Assembly: GCA_964406345.1 (NCBI GenBank)
Contig: CAYORK010000006.1
Span: forward strand, 1 to 54,752
Length of the DNA stretch: 54,752 nt
Reading direction: 5' to 3'
Source: SYAN01 sp964406345
GTDB taxonomy: Bacteria; Actinomycetota; Actinomycetes; Nanopelagicales; Nanopelagicaceae
Shown here: in pieces, positions 7,661 through 17,023 of the stretch
Layout of the letters: the number at the start of each line of letters is the position of its first letter
How positions within the stretch are numbered: the first letter of the stretch is position 1
Translations under genes and position numbers: made by a program
Notes under the pieces: generated by a model
Told to the model about the DNA's origin: nothing
The model's input: only the letters and a program-made list of their open reading frames with translations
Database searches by the model: none

Positions 7661-8989
7661 TTGAGTCAAGAAGTAGAAGAGCCGATTCAACCGTTCCCAC
7701 TTCATAGACCGCGCTTTGAGTTGGCTCCTCTCGTCACGACCGCCGCGCAGTTCGAGGCAGCGATTGACGAGCTATGCCTGGGAAGTGGAGCGCTGGCAGT
7801 CGATGCCGAAAGAGCATCTGGTTATCGCTATTTCGCACATGCCTATCTCTTCCAGTTCTACCGCCGCGGAAGTCGGATATTCCTCGTGGATCCCGTCACG
7901 CTCCGTGATGAAGAGAAACTGATCCAAGAGTTCAATGAACGCCTCGGCGGCGAAGAGTGGATCATCCATGCCAGCACTCAAGACCTACCTTGTATTCGAG
8001 AATTTGGCTTCACGCCGCAACGACTCTTCGACACCGAACTGGGAGCGCGACTCGCTGGCCTACCGCGAGTAGGTCTAGGCCCGCTGACTGAGCAGCTACT
8101 TTCGCTCTCCCTCGCTAAAGAACATAGTGCCGTCGATTGGTCGATTCGTCCTCTCCATCCGGAGTGGAAGAACTACGCCGCACTCGATGTAGATGTCCTT
8201 CCCGACCTTCGAGACGCTCTGATCTCCATCTTGGAGAGTCAGGGGAAGTTGGATCTTGCGCATGAAGAGTTTCAATCCATTCTTGTCGCCAAGGAGTCGG
8301 AGCCAAAGAAGGATCCATGGCGACGCACCTCTGGCATTCATCATGTGAAGGGAAGGCGGGGGCTTGCCATCGTCAGGGAGCTTTGGCAAGAGCGCGACCT
8401 ATTGGCTCGCGAACGAGATATTGCAGCGGGTCGACTCTTTCCTGACTTCGCGATCTCGGATCTTGCTATCGCATCTCGCAACCTCTCCGAGGAGGAGTTC
8501 CGTGGTGGCGCGAAGGAGATCTTCCACGGCTCTCAAAACTTTCAGCGTCACTATCGAAAATACAAGCGAGAGTTCTTCGACGCATGGAGCGAGGCCATCA
8601 TCAGGGCACTGAATCTCCCCGAAGAGGAGCTGCCACCCATGCGAGCGACGAGTGATGCGCTCCCGCCGGTGAAGATCTGGAAGGAAAGAGCACCTCTTGC
8701 CTACGCGCGATTGACCCATGCCAGGTTCAATCTCCAAGAGGTCGCTTCCGAGTTGCTCATGCCGCTCGAGAATCTCATCTCTCCAGAGATCGTCCGTCGG
8801 ATCTCTTGGATGAGTCAGAAAGAGCGATTCACCATGGAAACCCTGCGGACAACTCTCGCCAAACTTGGGGCCCGCCCATGGCAGATAGAGCGAAGCCGTG
8901 ATGCCATCTTCCGATCACTGAGCGAGAAGGAGCCGCGGGTAGTGCCAGATAGCAACCCGGAGGAAGAGGATTCGACTTCCCTAGCCTGA
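7661..8989 (+). CDS. rnd: Ribonuclease D-like 3'-5' exonuclease with HRDC domain
   Basis: A DEDD-family exonuclease of 442 residues. Exo I carries D48 and E50 in AVDAERASG, Exo II lies in IIHASTQDLPCI, and Exo III has Tyr and Asp in NYAALDVDVLPDL. A HRDC nucleic-acid-binding domain follows at roughly residues 225-300 (the LWQERDLLARERDIAAGRLFPD region). RNase D trims the 3' ends of tRNA and other stable RNA. The start is a TTG at 7661, supported by a GAGG five bases upstream and by the absence of any suitable ATG. The gene follows DUF3000 on the same strand with 47 bases between them. Confidence 0.92.
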   Translation: MSQEVEEPIQPFPLHRPRFELAPLVTTAAQFEAAIDELCLGSGALAVDAERASGYRYFAHAYLFQFYRRGSRIFLVDPVTLRDEEKLIQEFNERLGGEEWIIHASTQDLPCIREFGFTPQRLFDTELGARLAGLPRVGLGPLTEQLLSLSLAKEHSAVDWSIRPLHPEWKNYAALDVDVLPDLRDALISILESQGKLDLAHEEFQSILVAKESEPKKDPWRRTSGIHHVKGRRGLAIVRELWQERDLLARERDIAAGRLFPDFAISDLAIASRNLSEEEFRGGAKEIFHGSQNFQRHYRKYKREFFDAWSEAIIRALNLPEEELPPMRATSDALPPVKIWKERAPLAYARLTHARFNLQEVASELLMPLENLISPEIVRRISWMSQKERFTMETLRTTLAKLGARPWQIERSRDAIFRSLSEKEPRVVPDSNPEEEDSTSLA

Positions 8990-9053
8990 TACTGGCAAGT
9001 AACATAGTGGAAGCGCGCCTTCATCTACGGCGCGGGGCGAGGAAGGCTCTTCC

Positions 9054-10238
9054 ATGGAAAAAGTACATCTGATCGACGCCGTCAGGACTCCTTTCGGTAA
9101 AGCAGGAAGTCTCTATGCCGGAACGCGAGCCGACGACATCATGGTTCGCGCCATCCGCGGACTCTTGGAGAGAAACCCTTCCATTCCAGTCGCCGAAATC
9201 GACGACGTTGCGATCGCGGCGGCGACACAAAGCGGTGATCAAGGGATGAATATCGGACGTAGCGCATCGATCCTCGCAGGTCTTCCGATCTCAGTTCCTG
9301 GCTATTCCGTCGATCGTTGGTGCGCGGGAGCGATGACTGCAGTCACTACTCTCGCAGGCTCAATCGCTATCGGCGCCAATGACCTCGTCCTCGCTGGCGG
9401 TGTCGAACATATGGGCAACCATCCGATGGGCGATGGCATGGATCCAAATCCCCGATATCTCGCAGAGAAACTCGTCGATACCGATGCACTCAATATGGGA
9501 AGTACAGCAGAGCGCCTTCACGATCGATTCCCGCAATTGACGAAGGAGCGAGCTGACAAGTACGCACTCGCCTCACAGACTAAGACGCAGTCGGCTTACC
9601 AAGCAGGTGTGATCCAGAAGAACCTCATCCCGATGGCCGTACGAAGTGCCGAGACAGGATGGGGCGTAGCAACCGTCGATGAACCGCCTCGACCAGGTAC
9701 CACTCTTGAAGCACTCGCAGCACTCAAGACGCCTTTTCGTCCCAATGGAAGAGTGACTGCAGGAAATGCCGCTGGACTCAATGACGGCGCCACTGCTGCT
9801 CTTCTGGCGAGCGACAAGAAGGCAAAGGAACTGGGTCTTACACCGAAGGCAACCCTGGTCTCCTTCGCGTTCGCGGGCGTAGAGCCAGAGGTCATGGGAT
9901 ATGGACCTGTACCTTCAACCGAAAAGGCGCTCAAGAAGGCGGGACTTACCATCGATCAGATCGGTCTCTTTGAGATCAATGAGGCATTCGCCGTACAGGT
10001 TCTGGCTTTCCTCGATCACTTCGGAATCGCCGATGATGATCCACGAGTCAACGTCTATGGTGGCGCTATCGCAGTAGGGCATCCACTTGCATCTTCGGGA
10101 ATCCGTCTCATGCTCAATCTCGCCGAGGGCTTCGCATCGCGCCCTGACGTCCGCTACGGAATCACCACGATGTGTATCGGTCTAGGTATGGGTGGCACCG
10201 TGATCTGGGAGAACCCCAACTACAAGGGAGCAAAGTGA
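9054..10238 (+). CDS. fadA: Acetyl-CoA acyltransferase (thiolase, FadA)
   Basis: A thiolase of 394 residues that cleaves 3-ketoacyl-CoA in beta-oxidation or condenses acetyl-CoA. The nucleophilic Cys is C90 in DRWCAGAMT. The FEINEAFA motif, GGAIAVGHPLASSG with the catalytic His, and MCIGLGMGG with the second catalytic Cys are all present. The stop overlaps the start of fadB by one base (TGATG), so the two form a coupled operon for a fatty-acid oxidation complex. The pairing fadA-fadB next to dxs is seen in other actinobacteria. Degradative rather than biosynthetic use is inferred from the partner. Confidence 0.95.
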   Translation: MEKVHLIDAVRTPFGKAGSLYAGTRADDIMVRAIRGLLERNPSIPVAEIDDVAIAAATQSGDQGMNIGRSASILAGLPISVPGYSVDRWCAGAMTAVTTLAGSIAIGANDLVLAGGVEHMGNHPMGDGMDPNPRYLAEKLVDTDALNMGSTAERLHDRFPQLTKERADKYALASQTKTQSAYQAGVIQKNLIPMAVRSAETGWGVATVDEPPRPGTTLEALAALKTPFRPNGRVTAGNAAGLNDGATAALLASDKKAKELGLTPKATLVSFAFAGVEPEVMGYGPVPSTEKALKKAGLTIDQIGLFEINEAFAVQVLAFLDHFGIADDDPRVNVYGGAIAVGHPLASSGIRLMLNLAEGFASRPDVRYGITTMCIGLGMGGTVIWENPNYKGAK

Positions 10239-12349
10239 TGAGCGAGTCGACTCTGCCTGCAGGTGCACCAGAAGAGGTAGTCACCAAGGCGTTGGTACGT
10301 GAGGTTGACCTCACCGCATTCGGTGCGAGCAAGAAGATCGCTCTGATCACTATCGATAACGGCCTTGATTACAACCGACCGAACACTTTCGGTCCCCAGT
10401 CGTTGAAGGAACTGGATGCTGCGATCACAGCCGCGACGGAGATGTCCGTCGATGCGATCGCAATCACCGGTAAGCCCTTCATCTTCGCCGCTGGGGCAGA
10501 TCTCTCGGGTCTTTCCTTCGTGAGCGATCGCCAGCAGGCCTTTGGCATCGCAAAACTGGGGCATGACATCTTCCGTCGACTCGGTGAGTCGAAGAAGCCA
10601 ACCTTCGCCTTCATCAACGGACTCGCGCTAGGTGGCGGCCTCGAAGTCGGTCTCCACTGTCACTATCGCACTCTTGCGTCGACAGCCTTCACCGCTCTTC
10701 CAGAGGTCTTCCTAGGCATCATTCCCGGCTGGGGTGGCGCGACTCTCCTACCGAAGTTGATAGGACCTGAGAAGTCGGTTCAAGTCATCGTCGGCAACGC
10801 ACTTGCAAACAACACGATGATGAAGGCATCGCAAGCGCTGGAACTCGGCGTCGTCGATCGAGTCTTCGAACCGGTCGACTTCCTGGAGCGCTCGCTCTAC
10901 TTCGCCGCAGAGGTCCTCGCCGGAAAGACGGTCATCAATCGCGCTGACCACAGTGGTGATGACGCCGCGTGGGAGAAAGCCTTGTCAACGGGTAGACAAC
11001 TCATGCTCAAGAAATATGGTGGCGCTGAAGTGGCTGCGCCGATGCGCGCGCTGGAATTGATTGCCTATGCTCGCACCGCAACGCTGGGCGAAGGTTTCGA
11101 CAAAGAGGATCAAGTCTTGAGTGACTTGGTGATGAGTGATGCCGTTCGAGCATCGCTCTATGCCTTCAACCTGATCCAAAAGAAGCGAAAGAAGATTGAA
11201 GGGGCTCCCAAGGCAGCCTTGGCACGAAAGGTCACCCGCTTCGGAATCGTCGGCGCAGGTCTCATGGCGTCACAACTGGCGCTCCTCGTCATTAGAAACC
11301 TCAAAGTTCCTGTCGTCATCACCGATCTCGATGAGGAACGAGTGGCAAAAGGCGTCGGCTACATCAACGCCGAGTTGGAGAAGTTGGTAGCGAAAGGTCG
11401 CCTATCTCAAGAGGGAGCACGTCGCCTCTCCGGACTGGTCATTGGATCGGTCGACAAGAAGGCCTATGCCAACTGTGACTTCATCATCGAGGCAGTCTTC
11501 GAGGAACTTGAGATAAAGCAACGCCTCTTCAAGGAGCTCGAGGCTGTCATCTCGCCGGAATGCGTCCTGGCCACGAACACCTCCTCGCTCTCGGTGGAAC
11601 GGATGACCGAGGGTCTTGCACATCCAGAGCGCGTCATTGGTTTCCACTTCTTCAATCCAGTCGCAGTCATGCCGCTACTTGAGGTAGCGAGGACGACGAC
11701 CACGGATGATCCGACGACCGCAACCGCGATCAATGTCGGTAAGGAATTGAAGAAGACGATGATCATCTGCAAGGACGCACCGGCATTCGTGGTCAACCGA
11801 CTCTTGACTCGATTCATGGGCGAAGTGACCGATGCGATCGATGAAGGAACGCCTTACGATGTTGCTGATGCCGCGATGCGACCGCTCGGCTTCCCGATGA
11901 CCTCCTTAGAGCTCCTCGGATTGGTCGGACCAGGTGTGGCCCTTCATGTCGCCACCACGCTCCACAACAATCTTGGTGATCGATACAAGATCTCGCCGAC
12001 GATGACCAAATTCGTCGAATCCGGGATACGCACCTTCTACGTCAAGGATGAGAAGGGCGAATTGGTAGCAGACCCCAAGGCGCTCTCCTTGATCGTCGCG
12101 GGCAATGCACCCTCCACAGCTGAAGAAGTGAGGTTGCGCGCACTCCGTGCACTCGCCGTCGAGGCAAGGATGATGCTCGATGAAGGAGTTGTCTCTTCCC
12201 CGGCTGAAATCGACCTCTGCATGCTCCTTGGCGCAGGTTGGCCGATGCACCTCGGCGGGATATTGCCTTATCTAGATCGTGAAGGGATCAGTGAGGAAGT
12301 CACTGGTTCGCGTTTCCACGCTCCGGGCGTTGCTTCTCTTCCTGCGTGA
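10238..12349 (+). CDS. fadB: 3-hydroxyacyl-CoA dehydrogenase / enoyl-CoA hydratase (FadB)
   Basis: A bifunctional beta-oxidation protein of about 703 residues. The N-terminal crotonase domain has the oxyanion-hole region FAAGADLSGLSF and GLALGGGLEVGLH. A linker is followed by the NAD-binding domain beginning GIVGAGLMASQLAL near residue 325, with TNTSSLSVERM and HPERVIGFHFFNPVAVMPLLEV. Two C-terminal dehydrogenase helical domains complete it. The ATG at 10238 has AGGGAG upstream inside the end of fadA, so I reject the longer frame from 10172. The last 50 bases overlap the 3' end of dxs on the other strand. The C-terminal RFHAPGVASLPA looks conserved, so the overlap is probably real. Confidence 0.95.
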   Translation: MSESTLPAGAPEEVVTKALVREVDLTAFGASKKIALITIDNGLDYNRPNTFGPQSLKELDAAITAATEMSVDAIAITGKPFIFAAGADLSGLSFVSDRQQAFGIAKLGHDIFRRLGESKKPTFAFINGLALGGGLEVGLHCHYRTLASTAFTALPEVFLGIIPGWGGATLLPKLIGPEKSVQVIVGNALANNTMMKASQALELGVVDRVFEPVDFLERSLYFAAEVLAGKTVINRADHSGDDAAWEKALSTGRQLMLKKYGGAEVAAPMRALELIAYARTATLGEGFDKEDQVLSDLVMSDAVRASLYAFNLIQKKRKKIEGAPKAALARKVTRFGIVGAGLMASQLALLVIRNLKVPVVITDLDEERVAKGVGYINAELEKLVAKGRLSQEGARRLSGLVIGSVDKKAYANCDFIIEAVFEELEIKQRLFKELEAVISPECVLATNTSSLSVERMTEGLAHPERVIGFHFFNPVAVMPLLEVARTTTTDDPTTATAINVGKELKKTMIICKDAPAFVVNRLLTRFMGEVTDAIDEGTPYDVADAAMRPLGFPMTSLELLGLVGPGVALHVATTLHNNLGDRYKISPTMTKFVESGIRTFYVKDEKGELVADPKALSLIVAGNAPSTAEEVRLRALRALAVEARMMLDEGVVSSPAEIDLCMLLGAGWPMHLGGILPYLDREGISEEVTGSRFHAPGVASLPA

Positions 12350-14240
12350 CGAAGCCTCCGAAGGAGTTGAGACTTGTCGATCTGAGTGCGACGAGCCTCT
12401 GAGCGACAGAACCACTCGTCAGTCCGATATCGGCGAGGATCTCTCCCCGTTTGCTATGTTCAATAAAGCGGCGAGGCACGCCTATCGAGTGGACCGATCT
12501 AGCGAAACCAGATTCGCGCATCAAGATCTCGAAGGTGTTGGCCACTCCCCGACCTTCGATGCCATCCTCCAGGACTACTACCTCAGAAAATCTCCCAGCC
12601 ATCGTCACGAGATGCGCTGGCAATGGATCCACCCACCGCGGATCGACGACTGTGACTCCGACACCCTCTTGATAGGCGATCGCTGCGGCTTCCACTGCAA
12701 GATGCGCCATCGCACCGACTGCGATCAGTAGTACATCTGCACTCTCGCCACGATAGAGGACATCGATTCCGTCTCGTCTCTCGAATGCTCTCAACTCCGA
12801 GGCGACCTGTCCCTTCGGGAACCTGATGACCGATGGACCATCGTTGATCTCGACTGCTTCGGCGAGAAGTTCCCGCAATCTCTGGCCATCTCGAGGCGCA
12901 GCAACTTTGATCCCAGGGACGATCGATGTGAGGGCAAGGTCCCAGATGCCATGATGTGAAGGTCCATCGTCACCGGTGACACCTGATCGATCGAGCACGA
13001 ATGTGACACCTGCGCGATGAAGTCCGACATCGAGCAGCAGTTGATCGAATGCACGGTTGAGGAATGTGGAGTAGACCGCGACGACCGGGTGCAGGCCGGT
13101 GAAGGCCAGACCAGCAGCAGAAGTCGTGGCATGTTGTTCTGCGATACCGACATCGAAGGTCCGCTCTGGGAATCTCTTCGCGAATGCATCGAGACCAGTG
13201 GGACCTAGCATCGCAGCTGTGATCGCAACGATCTCTTCCTTCTTCTCGCCGAGCGAGATCAATTCTTCTGAGAAGACTCGAGTCCATGAGGTACCTGAGG
13301 GCGCCAATGGCTCGCCGGTCTCTGGGTCGACTACACCTACGGCGTGAAACTTCTCCGCTTCGTCATTGAGCGCTGGGAGATGACCACGCCCCTTTTCGGT
13401 GATGGCATGAACGATGACTGGACCTTGGAATCTCTTCGCATTCTCCAGCTCGTGCTCGAGAGATTCGAAGTCGTGACCATCAATCGGACCGAGGTACTTG
13501 ATTCCAAGATCTTCGAAGAGTCCCTGAGGGGCGACGAAATCCTTCAGTCCCTTCTTCATGCCATGAAGGGCTTCATAGATCCCATGGCCCACCACTGGAG
13601 TGCGCTCAAGAACATCCTTGCCCCAGTCGAGGAACTTCTCATAACCCTTCGTGGCCCGAAGAGTCGATAGGTGCTTGGCCATTCCGCCGATTGTCGGTGA
13701 ATAGGAACGCTCATTGTCATTGACCACGATCACAAGACGCAGGTCTTCGGAGGTTGCGATGTTATTGAGAGCCTCCCACGCCATACCGCCGGTCAGTGAT
13801 CCATCCCCGACGATCGCGACGACAGTTCGGTCATGCTCCCCTCGCAACTTGAAGCCTCGCGCGATGCCATCTGCCCATGAGAGCGCAGTCGACGCGTGCG
13901 AGTTCTCTACAACATCATGAACGCTCTCGACACGCGATGGATACCCTGCAAGGCCGTTGCGCTGTCTCAACCGATCGAAGCCATCTCGTCGGCCAGTGAC
14001 GATCTTGTGGACATATGCCTGATGACCAGTATCGAAGATGATCGGATCCTTCGGGCTATCGAAGACGCGATGGACAGCGAGCGTGAGTTCTACGACGCCG
14101 AGGTTCGGACCAAGATGACCGCCGCTGCGGGAGACCTTCTCGATCAGGAACTTGCGGATCTCATCGGATAATTGAGCGAGTTGACCGTGGTCAAGGTCTT
14201 TGAGGTCAGCAGGAGATGAGATTCGATCAAGGATTGACAT
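12300..14240 (-). CDS. dxs: 1-deoxy-D-xylulose-5-phosphate synthase
   Basis: This is the first enzyme of the MEP isoprenoid pathway, making DXP from pyruvate and glyceraldehyde-3-phosphate with thiamine diphosphate. The N-terminal domain has RSGGHLGPNLGVVELT and the ThDP motif GDGSLTGGMAWEALNN. The Pyr domain has FDVGIAEQHATTSAAG with the catalytic Glu, then DRSGVTGDDGPSHHG and the transketolase C-terminal domain. Length is 646 residues. ATG 14240 is preferred over GTG 14246 because AAGGTGG sits nine bases before it. The last 17 or so residues, beyond the usual end of the family, lie in the region that overlaps fadB. Confidence 0.96.
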   Translation of the reverse strand: MSILDRISSPADLKDLDHGQLAQLSDEIRKFLIEKVSRSGGHLGPNLGVVELTLAVHRVFDSPKDPIIFDTGHQAYVHKIVTGRRDGFDRLRQRNGLAGYPSRVESVHDVVENSHASTALSWADGIARGFKLRGEHDRTVVAIVGDGSLTGGMAWEALNNIATSEDLRLVIVVNDNERSYSPTIGGMAKHLSTLRATKGYEKFLDWGKDVLERTPVVGHGIYEALHGMKKGLKDFVAPQGLFEDLGIKYLGPIDGHDFESLEHELENAKRFQGPVIVHAITEKGRGHLPALNDEAEKFHAVGVVDPETGEPLAPSGTSWTRVFSEELISLGEKKEEIVAITAAMLGPTGLDAFAKRFPERTFDVGIAEQHATTSAAGLAFTGLHPVVAVYSTFLNRAFDQLLLDVGLHRAGVTFVLDRSGVTGDDGPSHHGIWDLALTSIVPGIKVAAPRDGQRLRELLAEAVEINDGPSVIRFPKGQVASELRAFERRDGIDVLYRGESADVLLIAVGAMAHLAVEAAAIAYQEGVGVTVVDPRWVDPLPAHLVTMAGRFSEVVVLEDGIEGRGVANTFEILMRESGFARSVHSIGVPRRFIEHSKRGEILADIGLTSGSVAQRLVALRSTSLNSFGGFVTQEEKQRPERGNANQ

Positions 14241-14288
14241 CGTCACCCACCTTCTTGCTAACTCTCATGCGCTGCTCTCCGGAGTTCT

Positions 14289-16961
14289 TCAACCGAGGAG
14301 TGAACGTAGGACGTATTGCATGATGCCGCCGTGGCGATAGTAGTCCGCTTCTCCAGGAGTATCTATGCGGACCTTAGCTTCGAATTCCTTCACCTCGCCT
14401 TGTGGGCTAGTCGCCGTGACCTTCACGCTCTTGGGTACTGCCCCTGAATTGAGCTCGGTGATGCCCGCGATTGAAAAGACTTCATCGCCGGCGAGACCCA
14501 GTGAAGCAGCGTTATCTCCATCAAGGAATTGCAACGGCAGGACACCCATTCCGATCAGATTCGATCGATGGATTCGCTCGAATGATTCAGCGATGACGGC
14601 GCGAACCCCAAGGAGAGCGGTTCCTTTCGCAGCCCAATCGCGTGAAGAGCCTGACCCATACTCCTTGCCAGCGAGGATGATGAGTGGAACGCCAGCCTCT
14701 TGGTATGCCATCGACGCTTCATAGATCGTCGTTTGTGTTCCACCATCCATGAAGTTCTTAGTGAATCCACCTTCGACGCCATCAAGAAGCAGATTCTTCA
14801 ACCGGATGTTCGCAAAGGTTCCACGGATCATCACTTCATGATTGCCGCGACGTGAGCCATAGGAATTGAAATCTCCTCGAGCGACGCCGTTCTCCTGCAG
14901 ATACTTACCAGCAGGTGAATCCGGCTTGATGCTTCCAGCCGGTGAGATGTGATCGGTGGTCACTGAATCTCCGAGTCGAGCCAACACTCGTGCGCCATCT
15001 ATATCGGTGACAGGTCGTGGTTGCCGTGGCATTCCATCGAAGTAAGGGGGCTTGCGAACGTAGGTTGACTTTGGGTCCCAATCGAAGGTCTTGCCTGTCG
15101 GAGTGGGCAGCGACTTCCATCGATGATCACCCTCGAAGACGCCCGCATAGTCCTTGGTGAACATCTCAGACGAGATCGATGATGCAATCACCGCTTCAAT
15201 CTCGGTCGCAGAGGGCCAGATATCCTTGAGATAGACCGGCTTTCCATCCTTGTCGTGACCGAGAGCATCGCTTTCGAAGTCATGATCCATAGTTCCTGCG
15301 AGGGCATAGGCGACGACAAGAGGTGGGGATGCCAGGTAGTTCATCTTCACGTCCGGATTGATGCGGCCTTCGAAGTTGCGATTCCCACTCAAGACAGCAG
15401 ATACCGCGAGGTCATTCTCGTTGACTGCAGCGCTGATCTCTTGCGGTAGTGGTCCGGAGTTTCCGATGCAGGTGACACAGCCATAGCCGACAAGGTTGAA
15501 TCCGAGTTGCTCTAGGTAAGGGATAAGTCCCGCCTTCTCGTAGTAATCCATCACTACTTTGGAGCCAGGAGCAAGCGTGGTCTTGACCCAAGGCTTGCGG
15601 CTGAGTCCGCGCTCCACGGCTCGCTTCGCAAGAAGGCCAGCTCCGATCATTACGCTCGGATTCGAAGTGTTGGTGCAAGATGTGATGGATGCGATCACGA
15701 CATCTCCATGCCTGATCGTGTAGTCGCCGCCGACTGAGACGACATCCTTCGCGCTCTTCTCGGAGAGATAACCGGGAAGCACTTTCTGGAATGCACTCTT
15801 CGATTCACTCAAAGAGATGCGGTCCTGCGGGCGCTTCGGGCCAGAGATCGAAGGGACCACGGTGGCAAGATCCAGTTCGATATGTTCTGAATATCGCGGC
15901 GTTGCGCTGGGGTCATGCCAGAGACCAAGGCGTTTCGCATAAGAGGTAACGAGCTCTCGCTGCTCCTGGCTCCGACCGGTGAGCTCCAGATATCGAATGG
16001 TTTCCTCGTCAATGGGGAATATCGCGCAGGTAGATCCGTATTCTGGCGACATGTTCCCGATCGTCGCTCGATTTGCCATCGGCAACTCACTCACGCCGGG
16101 ACCGTAGAACTCTACGAACTTACCGACGACGCCATGCTTGCGAAGCATCTCGGTGATGACCAAGACCAGATCTGTTGCGGTCGTTCCGAGCGGGAGCTGG
16201 CCACGAAGTTTGAATCCGACCACCTTGGGGATGAGCATGGAGACCGGCTGACCAAGAAGCGCTGCCTCTGCTTCGATGCCGCCGACACCCCAGCCAAGGA
16301 CTCCCAGTCCATTGACCATCGTCGTATGCGAGTCAGTGCCAACGACAGTGTCAGGATAAGCGCGAAGCTCGCCGGCGACCTCGCGGACCATCACGACGCG
16401 GGCGAGGTACTCGATATTGACCTGGTGGACGATGCCTGTCCCTGGAGGAACGACCTTGAACTCGTCGAACGCGCCTTGTCCCCAACGCAAGAAACGGTAA
16501 CGCTCCTGATTGCGCTGGTACTCGATATCCGTGTTCTTCTCGAAAGCATCCTTAGAACCGAAAACATCGGCGATCACCGAGTGATCGATCACCAATTCCG
16601 CAGGGGCCAATGGGTTCACCCGTGTCGGATCCCCTCCGAGGTCGGTGATCGCTTCCCTCATCGTTGCGAGATCGACTACACAAGGAACGCCCGTGAAATC
16701 TTGCATGATCACTCGGGCCGGAGTGAACTGAATCTCAGTCTCTGTTGAGGCTGTCGGATCCCACTGCGCCAATGCACGGATCTGATCAGCGGTGATGTTC
16801 GCGCCATCCTCAGTTCGAAGCAGATTCTCAAGGAGGATCTTCAATGAGAAAGGAAGGCTCTCCTGACCTTGAAGCTTCGTGATGTCGAAGATCTGATAGC
16901 TCTTGCCTGACACCTCAAGGGCGGTCTTGGCACCGAAAGAGTCTTTGCTCGCTGCGCTCAT
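14289..16961 (-). CDS. acn: Aconitate hydratase A
   Basis: A monomeric [4Fe-4S] aconitase of 890 residues that interconverts citrate and isocitrate in the TCA cycle. The cluster cysteines are seen in TSCTNTSNPSVM and in GYGCVTCIGNSG. Substrate-binding segments include PDTVVGTDSHTTMVNGLGV and, in the swivel domain, YGSGSSRDWAAKGTALLGV. The length is normal for AcnA. It lies 48 bases upstream of dxs on the same strand and may be read with it. The opposite strand carries a 277-codon open frame that is only a codon-usage shadow. Confidence 0.96.
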   Translation of the reverse strand: MSAASKDSFGAKTALEVSGKSYQIFDITKLQGQESLPFSLKILLENLLRTEDGANITADQIRALAQWDPTASTETEIQFTPARVIMQDFTGVPCVVDLATMREAITDLGGDPTRVNPLAPAELVIDHSVIADVFGSKDAFEKNTDIEYQRNQERYRFLRWGQGAFDEFKVVPPGTGIVHQVNIEYLARVVMVREVAGELRAYPDTVVGTDSHTTMVNGLGVLGWGVGGIEAEAALLGQPVSMLIPKVVGFKLRGQLPLGTTATDLVLVITEMLRKHGVVGKFVEFYGPGVSELPMANRATIGNMSPEYGSTCAIFPIDEETIRYLELTGRSQEQRELVTSYAKRLGLWHDPSATPRYSEHIELDLATVVPSISGPKRPQDRISLSESKSAFQKVLPGYLSEKSAKDVVSVGGDYTIRHGDVVIASITSCTNTSNPSVMIGAGLLAKRAVERGLSRKPWVKTTLAPGSKVVMDYYEKAGLIPYLEQLGFNLVGYGCVTCIGNSGPLPQEISAAVNENDLAVSAVLSGNRNFEGRINPDVKMNYLASPPLVVAYALAGTMDHDFESDALGHDKDGKPVYLKDIWPSATEIEAVIASSISSEMFTKDYAGVFEGDHRWKSLPTPTGKTFDWDPKSTYVRKPPYFDGMPRQPRPVTDIDGARVLARLGDSVTTDHISPAGSIKPDSPAGKYLQENGVARGDFNSYGSRRGNHEVMIRGTFANIRLKNLLLDGVEGGFTKNFMDGGTQTTIYEASMAYQEAGVPLIILAGKEYGSGSSRDWAAKGTALLGVRAVIAESFERIHRSNLIGMGVLPLQFLDGDNAASLGLAGDEVFSIAGITELNSGAVPKSVKVTATSPQGEVKEFEAKVRIDTPGEADYYRHGGIMQYVLRSLLG

Positions 16962-17023
16962 CCCCCGATTCTAAGGTGAGGAACGCAGATTCCCCTCGTC
17001 TAGTATCTCGAACGCCCGGCAGG

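Noticed and set aside
15915..16748. 277-codon open frame on the plus strand
   Set aside because: It is fully antisense to acn, has no recognisable domain and shows Arg/Asp/His-rich composition typical of a codon-usage shadow.
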